Positions 15,445-22,499 of a stretch of 26,292 bases of DNA are shown here, in pieces; position 1 is the first letter of the stretch, and each line of letters begins with the position of its first letter. Both the position numbers and the translations under genes were made by a program. The DNA lies in assembly GCA_937898375.1 (NCBI GenBank), contig CALEJX010000021.1:1-26292 (forward strand). Reading direction: 5' to 3'. Origin of the DNA: an uncultured Ruminococcus sp. Lineage in GTDB: Bacteria > Bacillota > Clostridia > Oscillospirales > Ruminococcaceae. The notes below the pieces were generated by a model. The model had not been told where the DNA came from and did not search any database. It saw only the letters and a list, made by a program, of their open reading frames with translations.

Positions 15445-15470
15445 TAAAAAAGGCGGACATCAAGTCCGCC
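15445..15470 (-). terminator. Terminator or attenuator between hom and thrB
   Basis: On the minus strand GGCGGAC, five-base loop, GTCCGCC (15470-15452), then six T (15451-15446). The hairpin is preceded by GG and could be a family hairpin with a changed stem. It ends directly before the thrB ribosome site, so it should lower read-through into thrB and tag. Confidence 0.6.
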
Positions 15471-15490
15471 CCATATTGCTTTTGTGTAAT

Positions 15491-15507
15491 GGCAAACAGT
15501 GTCCGCC
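15491..15507. repeat. Degenerate REP-like hairpin
   Basis: GGCAAACAGTGTCCGCC resembles the common hairpin (GGCGAACAGTGTTCGCC) with changes in both arms that break pairing. It lies 10 bp past the hom stop. Confidence 0.45.
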
Positions 15508-15517
15508 TGCCTTTTTA

Positions 15518-16756
15518 TCAGTATATCCTTATCTTGCTTGCGATCTCAGCGGAGTGTGAAAGGATAGTCAGGTTAGCGTCAATGTCAGCCTCTTTCATGT
15601 TCGGCGTGATAAACGCAAGCTCGTTTTCTGTCCTGCCCGAACGCTCTATATACATGAGCTTTCCGAACATCTCAGAAATAGAAGACTTGAGAGCCTCAGC
15701 ATTTTCAGCCTTTATGCGAACATACATTGAAACGTCCATTTCCTTGTATGGCGCAACAAAGTTCTTGTCATCACAATCTTCCCATGTAAGAGCAAGCACT
15801 CTGTGATGATGCTTAAGACAATCGATAATATCGCCTACTACCGCAGAAGCTGTAGGAAGCTTTCCTGCACCCTGTCCGTAGAACATAACGTCACCAACAC
15901 CGTCGCCTGTTACGCTGATAGCATTGTATACATCGTCAACAGACGCAAGAAGATTTGACTTTGGCACAAGTCTAGGGCAAACGATAGCGCTAACTCTGCC
16001 GTCGTCAAGCTTCTTTACAGAGCCGATAAGCTTTATAACATATCCTGCGTTAGCCGCATATTCAACATCATCAAGCGTTATCTTTGTTATGCCTGAGCAG
16101 TGTACCATTTCAGGATAAATGTGCTTGCCGTATGCAAGTGAGCCAAGTATGCAGATTTTTCTGCAAGCGTCCTCACCCTCAACGTCAGCCGTAGGGTCAG
16201 CCTCAGCATAACCAAGCTTCTGAGCCATTTTCAGTGCGTCCTCAAATGACATCTGCTCTTTTATCATCTTTGTGAGAATGAAGTTCGTCGTTCCGTTGAG
16301 AATGCCCGATATCTGAAGTATCTCGTTTCCTGCCAAGCACTTGTTGAGCGGTCTGATGATAGGGATACCGCCGCCAACGCTCGCCTCAAACAGATAGTTG
16401 CAGTTGTGTTCCCTTGCTATCTTAAGAAGCTCAGCGCCCTTTTCAGCCACAAGCGCCTTGTTTGACGTAACAACGCTCTTGCCATGTTCAAGAAGCTGCT
16501 TTGTGTAGTCATAAGCGAAAGTCGTTCCGCCTACTACCTCGGCTACTACCTCTACCTCGTCATCATTGAGAATGATGTTGAAGTCCTTTATCATTCTGTC
16601 AGCGAACGGAGAATCAGGAAAATCCCTCAGATCAAGAATGTACTTGATATCGCAATCCTTGCCGACTTTCTTTGAGATAGACTCACGGTTTTTCATAAAA
16701 AGCTCAACCGTACCAGAGCCTACAACGCCATAACCGATAACTGCTACTTTACACAT
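15518..16756 (-). CDS. hom: Homoserine dehydrogenase with C-terminal ACT domain
   Basis: 412-residue enzyme that reduces aspartate semialdehyde to homoserine, the branch point of threonine and methionine synthesis. The N-terminal NAD(P) motif is GYGVVGSGTVEL (8-19). The catalytic part contains SVGGGIPIIRPL, NGTTNFILTKM and EADPTADVEGEDACRK. The C-terminal segment from about 340 looks like an ACT domain, the usual site of threonine feedback. The length suits the monofunctional, ACT-bearing form. A minus-strand promoter candidate lies in the 61-bp gap upstream, so hom can be read from that or from the UPF0735 gene. Confidence 0.95.
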   Translation of the reverse strand: MCKVAVIGYGVVGSGTVELFMKNRESISKKVGKDCDIKYILDLRDFPDSPFADRMIKDFNIILNDDEVEVVAEVVGGTTFAYDYTKQLLEHGKSVVTSNKALVAEKGAELLKIAREHNCNYLFEASVGGGIPIIRPLNKCLAGNEILQISGILNGTTNFILTKMIKEQMSFEDALKMAQKLGYAEADPTADVEGEDACRKICILGSLAYGKHIYPEMVHCSGITKITLDDVEYAANAGYVIKLIGSVKKLDDGRVSAIVCPRLVPKSNLLASVDDVYNAISVTGDGVGDVMFYGQGAGKLPTASAVVGDIIDCLKHHHRVLALTWEDCDDKNFVAPYKEMDVSMYVRIKAENAEALKSSISEMFGKLMYIERSGRTENELAFITPNMKEADIDANLTILSHSAEIASKIRIY

Positions 16757-16778
16757 AAAAAATCCTCATTCCTAATAA

Positions 16779-16808
16779 ATTATATAATGTTAAAAACATA
16801 TTGCTCAA
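16779..16808 (-). promoter_or_regulatory. Possible internal promoter of hom
   Basis: On the minus strand TTGAGC (16808-16803), 18-bp spacer, TATAAT (16784-16779). The -35 is weak, the -10 perfect. Confidence 0.4.
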
Positions 16809-16817
16809 ATCTTACCT

Positions 16818-17264
16818 TTACTCGCCCGATATTATCTTGACCTCCACAACGCCCGGAACTTTAGAAAGCTCCTCCGTCAGCACATTCGTGCTCAGTGCGT
16901 CATGCTCAAATCTTACCGAGAACGTCACTGTCGCCACCGAGTCGATAGGGATATTCTGGTTTATGGTCAGAATATTCGTGTTCAGCTCGTAAAGCCGTGA
17001 TATAATGGAGGAAAGCACGCCCTTTTCATCTCTCAGTATGCAGTATACCGAAACGATGTTGTTTGTGAGCTGTTCTTCATAATTGAATACGGAGTCCTTG
17101 TATTTGTAGTATGCGCTCCTTGATATCCCTACCTTGCGGCAAGCCTCCGATGAAGTGGAAACTTCACCCCTTGCCCTCATGCGCTTTGCAGCAAGCACCT
17201 TGAGCACAATGTCAGGTAGCACCTCAGAGCTTACAATAACAAGCCTGTTTTGCCCGTTCTCCAA
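16818..17264 (-). CDS. UPF0735 ACT domain protein (PheB type)
   Basis: 148 residues starting at a TTG codon preceded by GGAGGTGG, which gives the usual family length; an ATG 18 codons further up lies upstream of that ribosome site and is rejected. A helix-turn-helix-like segment, ACRKVGISRSAYYKYKD (41-57), is followed by an ACT domain (about 70-145), the pattern of the PheB/UPF0735 family. ACT domains bind amino acids. In Bacillus the gene neighbours pheA; here it neighbours hom, which suggests an amino-acid-responsive role for the threonine branch. Biochemical function is not established. Confidence 0.85.
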   Translation of the reverse strand: MENGQNRLVIVSSEVLPDIVLKVLAAKRMRARGEVSTSSEACRKVGISRSAYYKYKDSVFNYEEQLTNNIVSVYCILRDEKGVLSSIISRLYELNTNILTINQNIPIDSVATVTFSVRFEHDALSTNVLTEELSKVPGVVEVKIISGE

Positions 17265-17308
17265 TTTTAGTCCACCTCCAAAATACAGATGTGTGCGTGA
17301 TACATACA

Positions 17309-17337
17309 AGTGTACCACTTTTGCCCCCTTTTGTCAA
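17309..17337 (-). promoter_or_regulatory. Promoter of the UPF0735-hom-thrB-tag operon
   Basis: On the minus strand TTGACA (17337-17332), 17-bp spacer, TACACT (17314-17309). The transcript leader is about 40 nt, too short for a T-box. Confidence 0.75.
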
Positions 17338-17471
17338 GTGACCTGACCGCAGATATTCAACTAATTTTCCTCACCTTGGGCAAAATAAAATGTATATTCT
17401 GACTAAAATTATTACACACAGAGCAATATGTCCAAATAAACTTAACATTTATAGTGCAAAACGCATAAATA

Positions 17472-17494
17472 GTTTGGCTTTTCACCTGCCAAAC
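17472..17494. promoter_or_regulatory. Palindrome abutting the V-ATPase promoter
   Basis: GTTTGGC (17472-17478) and GCCAAAC (17488-17494) form a perfect inverted repeat with a 9-bp centre, ending exactly where the predicted -35 begins. It is placed like an operator or activator site. Confidence 0.4.
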
Positions 17495-17523
17495 TTGCTA
17501 TTTAAGACAAAAAGGTGTACAAT
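17495..17523 (+). promoter_or_regulatory. Probable promoter of the V-type ATPase operon
   Basis: TTGCTA (17495-17500), 17-bp spacer, TACAAT (17518-17523). The first gene starts 41 bp after the -10 box. Confidence 0.6.
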
Positions 17524-17563
17524 TAATGTTATAAAACAACTCCGCTTGAAAGGAGAGAATAAT

Positions 17564-17875
17564 ATGGATATGATAGCAGAAATACTGCAAACAGATAAAG
17601 CCGCCGCAGGCAAGCTTGAAAAAGCGGATATGGAAAGCGGCGAACTGCTGGAGCGCACAATTAAAGAAGCTCAGAAGTTGAAAGAAAACGCCCTGAAAGA
17701 AGTCGAAGCCTATAAAACGCAGAAAGCAGAAGAAGTCACAGAGCGTATAAATGCCGAAAGCGAAAAAATAACCGCCGCACAGAACGAGAAAACAGCGGCT
17801 CTCGATAAAATATTTGAAGAAAAACACGCTCAGTGGGAGAACGAGATATTTGAAAATATCATTTCTCCAAAATAG
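17564..17875 (+). CDS. V-type ATPase subunit H/G-like stalk protein
   Basis: 103-residue, almost wholly helical, Lys/Glu/Ala-rich protein with coiled-coil character throughout. Its position at the head of a V-ATPase operon, size and composition match the peripheral-stalk subunit that pairs with subunit E (called H or G, NtpF in Enterococcus). The ATG at 17564 follows AAAGGAGAG and sits 41 bp after the promoter; a longer frame opening at 17390 starts before the promoter and is rejected. Sequence identity in this family is low, so the call rests on context as much as on sequence. Confidence 0.75.
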   Translation: MDMIAEILQTDKAAAGKLEKADMESGELLERTIKEAQKLKENALKEVEAYKTQKAEEVTERINAESEKITAAQNEKTAALDKIFEEKHAQWENEIFENIISPK

Positions 17876-17907
17876 AGCAGAATTCTCCGTGAAAGGGGCT
17901 GAAAAAA

Positions 17908-18954
17908 ATGCTTGACAGCTGGTCTGCCAACGGAACAGTGGCAAAAATAAGATATATCCACGGCAGAATGTTCACAAAAGAGAACTATCATGAAATGCTC
18001 ATGCGAAGAACAGTCCCCGAAGCCGCAGACTATCTCGCACATTCAGCCAGATATAAAGACGCCTTCCGTGACGTTGACCCTAATACAGTCCATAGAGGTT
18101 TCATTGAGGAGCTTCTCCAAAGAGAGAATTTCAATACCTATATGCGCCTGTGCAGATTTCAGGAGCTTGATAAACTGCCTTTTTATGACTTCCTTATAAA
18201 AAGCAAGGAGATAGAATGTATCCTGTCCATGATAAACAATATAAATTCAGGGCTTGATAATTCTTACCTTAACGACCTCCCGGGCTATGTTATAAAACAT
18301 TCAAAGGTCAGCCTCCTTGAAATGAGCCGAGCCGAATCCTTTGAACAGCTCCTTAAAATTCTCAGGAATACACCTTATTATAAGATACTTGTGAAAATCC
18401 CCCCTTTGGAGGACGGCTCAGCGGATTATACCGAGTGCGAACTGCGCCTGAGAACAGCCTATTATGCCGAGCTTTTAGATACCGCAAAGCATGATTTTTC
18501 CGAAATGCAAAGCAAACAGCTCTCAGAAATAATAAGCCGAGAGATAGATTGCCTTAACATAATAAACGCCTACCGTATGAAAGCCTTTTTCGGCTACTCC
18601 CCCGAGGAGATAAAAAAACGGCAGATAAGAATAAAAACAGGCACAGGCTCAGTTAAAAGACTTGATAAGTATTATGAGCTTGAAAGCCCCGAAGATATGC
18701 TCGAATGGGTGAAAAGATCAAAGTATTCAAAGGGCGGCAAACAGACCTCTGAATATATCGAAAGCATAGTGCGAAGCTCACAGTTTTGCTATCTTTCCCA
18801 TATCCTATCCCAAAGCACCGCCGCACCTGTTTCCCTCTATGCCTTTATGAAACTGTGCAGTACGGAAGCTTTGAATATCGTGCATATAATCGAAGCGATA
18901 AGATATAACGCCGACCCCTCGGCAGTTGAAAAGGATCTTATCATCACCGCCTGA
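17908..18954 (+). CDS. atpC: V-type ATPase subunit C (d-type)
   Basis: 348-residue soluble helical protein. It starts with SANGTVAKIRYIHGRMFTKE, the typical subunit C opening, and contains repeated helical bundles such as ECILSMINNINS and REIDCLNIINAYRMKAFF. Subunit C is the funnel between the proteolipid ring and the central shaft (D and F). It lies second in this operon, ahead of I, whereas in Enterococcus and Thermus it is placed after E. Ribosome site GAAAGGGG. Confidence 0.9.
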   Translation: MLDSWSANGTVAKIRYIHGRMFTKENYHEMLMRRTVPEAADYLAHSARYKDAFRDVDPNTVHRGFIEELLQRENFNTYMRLCRFQELDKLPFYDFLIKSKEIECILSMINNINSGLDNSYLNDLPGYVIKHSKVSLLEMSRAESFEQLLKILRNTPYYKILVKIPPLEDGSADYTECELRLRTAYYAELLDTAKHDFSEMQSKQLSEIISREIDCLNIINAYRMKAFFGYSPEEIKKRQIRIKTGTGSVKRLDKYYELESPEDMLEWVKRSKYSKGGKQTSEYIESIVRSSQFCYLSHILSQSTAAPVSLYAFMKLCSTEALNIVHIIEAIRYNADPSAVEKDLIITA

Positions 18955-18986
18955 GCGGTAAATTCTCAGGAAAGGAGATAATGTGA

Positions 18987-20933
18987 TTGGCTATAGAAAA
19001 AATGTCCCTTGTGAATATAGCAGGTCTTATGGACGAGCTTGACGCCACCCTGAAAAGGTGCTGTGAAAGCGGCTGTTTTCATATTGAGCCTGCGGGCAAT
19101 TCTCCCGACAGCGCAATGAAGCCTCTCAGCGAGAAAAACGAGTATGACCGACCTCTGAAAGACCTTGCCCAGCTTTCCACACAGCTTGGCATAACTCTAA
19201 AGGAGACGGATTTTACCGACTGCGACCTGTCAGCTCCACAGGATTTTAACTCCCTGTTTGAAAAGTATAATACCCCTTTCAGCGAGCTTAATACAAAGCG
19301 GCTGGAGCTTACCCAGCGCATTTCCGAGCTTGGAGGGGCGGTCAGACAAATAGACCACCTGAAAGGTATGCACAGCGACTTTCAGCAGCTTTTTTCAATG
19401 AAGTATGTCTCCGTGCGTATCGGAAAACTGCCTGTTGATAACCTTGCGAAGCTTGATTATTATGACGAGAATTTCTTCTTTGTCCCCTTTGAAACAGGAA
19501 AAAGCTTCTGCTGGGGAATGTATTTCGTCCCCGAACGTGATAAACAGCGTGTTGACGATATCTTCCGCTCCATGTATTTCGAGCGCATACGAATACCCTC
19601 CTATGTTTCAGGCGACGCAGACGAAGCCTTGGAAAAGCTCAAGCAAACTATAGACGCAGATACAGTGGAGAACGCAAAGCTCACCGAGCAGATAAACGAG
19701 CTTGCCACAAAGGCTGAGCCTGAACTGCAAAAAGCTTTCTCAAAACTGCGGTTTATCCACGATACCTTTGAACTGCGGCGAAATGCCGCCGCTCTGAACG
19801 ATAAGTTCTATCTCAAAGGCTTTATCCCCGAAAAGGAAAAAGACCGCTTTGATAAGCTTTTTGAGGATATGCGCTCAGTGTCCGTGGTCTATCTCCCCCC
19901 TGATGCAGACGCCTCCTGTGAGCCGCCTACAGTGCTTAAAAACAATTTTTTGACCCGACCTTTCACAATGCTTGTGGAAATGTACGGTCTGCCTGAGTAT
20001 AAAGGCTATAACCCCACCGCTTTCGTGGCAATAACCTATACCCTGCTTTTCGGCATAATGTTCGGCGACTTGGGACAAGGACTTCTTATCGTCCTAGGTG
20101 GACTTGCCTTGAAGAAAAAGCTGGGGGCAAAAATAAGCGGTCTGGTCACACGCCTTGGCATATCAAGTATGATATTCGGCACTCTCTATGGCTCGTTCTT
20201 CGGCTATGAGGAGCTTTTAGACCCTGTGTTTGAAAGTATAGGATTAGACTTCCTGCCCCTGAAAGTCTTCAAGCAAACCAACTTTATCTTGATAACCGCC
20301 GTTGCCATAGGCGTCGCTCTTATCATTATCTCGATGATACTCAATATCTATATCGGCTTTAAAAATAAGGACTACGAAAAAGCCATTTTCGGCTGTAACG
20401 GCATTGCAGGACTTGTGTTCTATAGCTCCGTTGCGGCAGGACTTGTTGAAACGCTCATGTTCGATGTAAAAGTCATGTCCGCTCCGTTCGTCATCTTCCT
20501 TATCGTCATACCGCTTGTGTGCATATTCTGCCGAACGCCGTTCTCTATCGCCGTGAAGTATAAACAGTGGCGCTTGTCAGAGGACGAGGAAAAAATGACC
20601 GTGGGCAACTTTATCGTCGAGAACTTCTTTGAAATGTTCGAGTTCCTGCTCAGTTACGTTTCAAATACCATGTCATTCCTCCGTGTTGGCGGATTTGTCC
20701 TCTCCCACGCAGGCATGATGCTGGTGGTAATGACCCTTATGGAAATGTGTTCCGCCGCCGCACAGCCTCTCGTGCTTGTGCTTGGCAACCTGTTTGTAAT
20801 GGTAATGGAGGGCATGATAGTTGCCATTCAGATAATCAGACTTGAATTTTATGAGATATTCTCCCGCTTCTATGAGGGCGGCGGAAAGCCATTCGAGCCT
20901 GTTGGCGTAAAATTCACCGCACAAACGGAGTAA
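18987..20933 (+). CDS. atpI: V-type ATPase subunit I (a-type)
   Basis: 648 residues. The N-terminal half (about 1-325) is cytoplasmic and coiled-coil rich, linking to the stators; the C-terminal half carries about seven or eight transmembrane helices. TAFVAITYTLLFGIMFGDLGQG marks the first, and SFLRVGGFVLSHAG holds Arg566, the position of the essential arginine that faces the rotor ring. The end, FYEGGGKPFEPV, is typical. The start is TTG at 18987, giving MAIEKM, 9 bp after AAAGGAG. It is preceded in frame by ATG-TGA (18981-18986), so the upstream ATG cannot be the start. Confidence 0.93.
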   Translation: MAIEKMSLVNIAGLMDELDATLKRCCESGCFHIEPAGNSPDSAMKPLSEKNEYDRPLKDLAQLSTQLGITLKETDFTDCDLSAPQDFNSLFEKYNTPFSELNTKRLELTQRISELGGAVRQIDHLKGMHSDFQQLFSMKYVSVRIGKLPVDNLAKLDYYDENFFFVPFETGKSFCWGMYFVPERDKQRVDDIFRSMYFERIRIPSYVSGDADEALEKLKQTIDADTVENAKLTEQINELATKAEPELQKAFSKLRFIHDTFELRRNAAALNDKFYLKGFIPEKEKDRFDKLFEDMRSVSVVYLPPDADASCEPPTVLKNNFLTRPFTMLVEMYGLPEYKGYNPTAFVAITYTLLFGIMFGDLGQGLLIVLGGLALKKKLGAKISGLVTRLGISSMIFGTLYGSFFGYEELLDPVFESIGLDFLPLKVFKQTNFILITAVAIGVALIIISMILNIYIGFKNKDYEKAIFGCNGIAGLVFYSSVAAGLVETLMFDVKVMSAPFVIFLIVIPLVCIFCRTPFSIAVKYKQWRLSEDEEKMTVGNFIVENFFEMFEFLLSYVSNTMSFLRVGGFVLSHAGMMLVVMTLMEMCSAAAQPLVLVLGNLFVMVMEGMIVAIQIIRLEFYEIFSRFYEGGGKPFEPVGVKFTAQTE

Positions 20934-20979
20934 CAGCTCATTTGCAATATTAATTTTGAAGCGTTAAACCACAAACAAA

Positions 20980-21006
20980 CGGGACGTCGAGGGCGCCGTC
21001 CCCTAC
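20980..21006 (-). repeat. REP-like hairpin, TCGAGGGCGC-loop subfamily, reverse orientation
   Basis: GGGACG (20981-20986), loop TCGAGGGCGC, CGTCCC (20997-21002), then CTAC. It has the same loop as the element at 13846 but a covarying stem. It lies inside the V-ATPase operon between the I and K genes. Confidence 0.85.
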
Positions 21007-21027
21007 ATCATTGTTTAAATGTTTATT

Positions 21028-21051
21028 GTAGGGGCGAACAGCGTTCGCCCG
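21028..21051 (+). repeat. REP-like hairpin, GAAC subfamily, forward half of an inverted pair
   Basis: GTAG (21028-21031), GGGCGAAC, loop AGC, GTTCGCCC, then G. With the element at 20980 it forms a divergent pair whose feet are about 21 bp apart. Confidence 0.9.
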
Positions 21052-21124
21052 TTACCCCGACCATTATCCATACAAAGTAATTCGTAAAATCTAAAGTAAA
21101 ATAATTTTTTTGGAGGAATCAACC

Positions 21125-21574
21125 ATGCTTATCTATTTTCTGCTTCCGCTTATAGCAGTCGCACTTCTTTGTGTACCATTCATTTTCACTGCAAAAAAAA
21201 TAAAGAACGGAAAATCACCCAAGGGCGCTTTTATCGGCAACCTTTGTACATTTGCAGGCATAATGCTCTGCGCCCTTATCGTACCTGTAGGTAACTTTGT
21301 TTCAGCCGCAAGTGATGAGGGCGTTAAAGCCGCCCTTTCAACAGGCGCAGGTCTTGGCTATCTTGCCGCAGCCCTTGCCGTTGGACTTTCCTGCGTAGGT
21401 TCAGGCATAGCCGTTGCCGCAGGCGCACCAGCCGCTATCGGTGCAACATCTGAAGACCCTAAGAACTTTGTAAAAGCTCTTATCTTCGTTGTCCTTGGCG
21501 AAGGTATCGCCCTCTATGGACTTCTTATCGCTATCCTTATAATCTCAAACGTAGGCACTGCACTTGGCATCTAA
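21125..21574 (+). CDS. atpK: V-type ATPase subunit K (proteolipid, rotor ring)
   Basis: 149-residue, four-helix proteolipid. Helices lie at about 2-24, 35-60, 73-107 and 114-143. The second hairpin has the classical motifs (GYLAAALAVGLSCVGSGIA, then SEDPKNF) and Glu126 in LGEGIALYGLL as the ion-carrying carboxylate. The first hairpin lacks a comparable carboxylate, as in other four-helix V-type rotor subunits. Coupling ion is unclear: the residue after Glu126 is Gly and the Thr-Gln signature of the Enterococcus sodium site is not seen. ATG at 21125 follows GGAGGA. The 191-bp gap from I carries two hairpin repeats. Confidence 0.93.
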   Translation: MLIYFLLPLIAVALLCVPFIFTAKKIKNGKSPKGAFIGNLCTFAGIMLCALIVPVGNFVSAASDEGVKAALSTGAGLGYLAAALAVGLSCVGSGIAVAAGAPAAIGATSEDPKNFVKALIFVVLGEGIALYGLLIAILIISNVGTALGI

Positions 21575-21575
21575 T

Positions 21576-21884
21576 ATGAGATTTTATCTTATCAGCGATA
21601 ATATAGATACCCAAATGGGCATGAGGCTTTCAGGTATCGAGGGCGTTGTGGTGCATACCTCCGAGGAAGTGTCAAACGCACTTGATAAGGCTATGGAAAT
21701 GAAAGACGTGGGCGTTGTGCTTATGACAGAGCTTGCAGTCAAGCAGTGCAGAGAAAAGGTCTATGACTATAAGCTCACAAGAGAAACGCCCCTCATAGTT
21801 GAAATACCCGACCGCCATGCCACATCAAAGATATCTGATACCATTTCCCACTATCTCGCAGAAGCAGTGGGAATAAAGCTGTGA
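21576..21884 (+). CDS. atpF: V-type ATPase subunit F
   Basis: 102 residues, the normal size. Opening MRFYLISDN and VGVVLMTELA, then TPLIVEIPDRH, are the family's alternating beta-alpha pattern. Subunit F sits on the central shaft with D. Its ATG is one base after the K stop codon and no good ribosome site precedes it, so translation probably depends on K. The E gene starts 19 bp downstream. Confidence 0.92.
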   Translation: MRFYLISDNIDTQMGMRLSGIEGVVVHTSEEVSNALDKAMEMKDVGVVLMTELAVKQCREKVYDYKLTRETPLIVEIPDRHATSKISDTISHYLAEAVGIKL

Positions 21885-21903
21885 TTTTGATAGGAGTTTA
21901 GTA

Positions 21904-22485
21904 ATGGAAAATCAGACGATAAAACTTGAACGCTTCAAACAGGCTGTCTTTGAGGACGCCGAAAAGCAGGCAAAGCTCATAACCGAAGCCGCCGATAAAC
22001 AGCGTGAAAATGAGCTTGCTCAGGCGAAAATAGAAGCACAAAGCCTTGCAGACTCAAAAAAAGCCGCCGCCGATAAGACCGAGGAGGCAAGAGCTGTAAG
22101 GGAAATATCTTCAAAACAGCTTGAAGCTAAAAGAAACGTGCTTTGTCATAGAGAAAAGCTTATAGACAGCGTTTTTGATAACGTAAAAAGCAGGCTTGCG
22201 GCTTTCAAAGCAAGCGGAGATTATAAGCTGTGGCTCAAAGAAAAAGCCGAAAAATGCAAACAGACCTATCCCGAGCATAAGGGCGTTATCTATCTCTCCC
22301 CCGAGGATATGAAATACGCCCCAGACCTTGCAGACTTTGAAGTAAAAAGCCGAGATTCCATAGAGCTTGGCGGTATGCTCATGGTCTATGAGGATATGGG
22401 TATAGCACTTGATCATACCTTTGACTCATCGTTTGAGGAACAGCGTTCAGCCTTTACTGAAAAAGCCGAGCTTGTGCTTGGGTAA
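21904..22485 (+). CDS. atpE: V-type ATPase subunit E
   Basis: 193 residues. The N-terminal half (about 1-95) is a long Lys/Glu/Ala coiled coil; the C-terminal half is the globular domain that caps the stator and contacts B. It pairs with the small helical protein encoded at 17564. The ribosome site GATAGGAG precedes the ATG. Sequence conservation in this family is low, but position and architecture fit well. Confidence 0.88.
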   Translation: MENQTIKLERFKQAVFEDAEKQAKLITEAADKQRENELAQAKIEAQSLADSKKAAADKTEEARAVREISSKQLEAKRNVLCHREKLIDSVFDNVKSRLAAFKASGDYKLWLKEKAEKCKQTYPEHKGVIYLSPEDMKYAPDLADFEVKSRDSIELGGMLMVYEDMGIALDHTFDSSFEEQRSAFTEKAELVLG

Positions 22486-22499
22486 TAAGGAGTTTTTAT

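Noticed and set aside
14985..15806. 273-codon plus-strand frame across thrB and hom
   Set aside because: It crosses two genuine minus-strand genes and their intergenic terminator; the composition is that of a shadow.
17265..17308. T-box or threonine attenuator before the hom operon
   Set aside because: The leader is about 40 nt and contains neither a T-box core nor a run of threonine codons.
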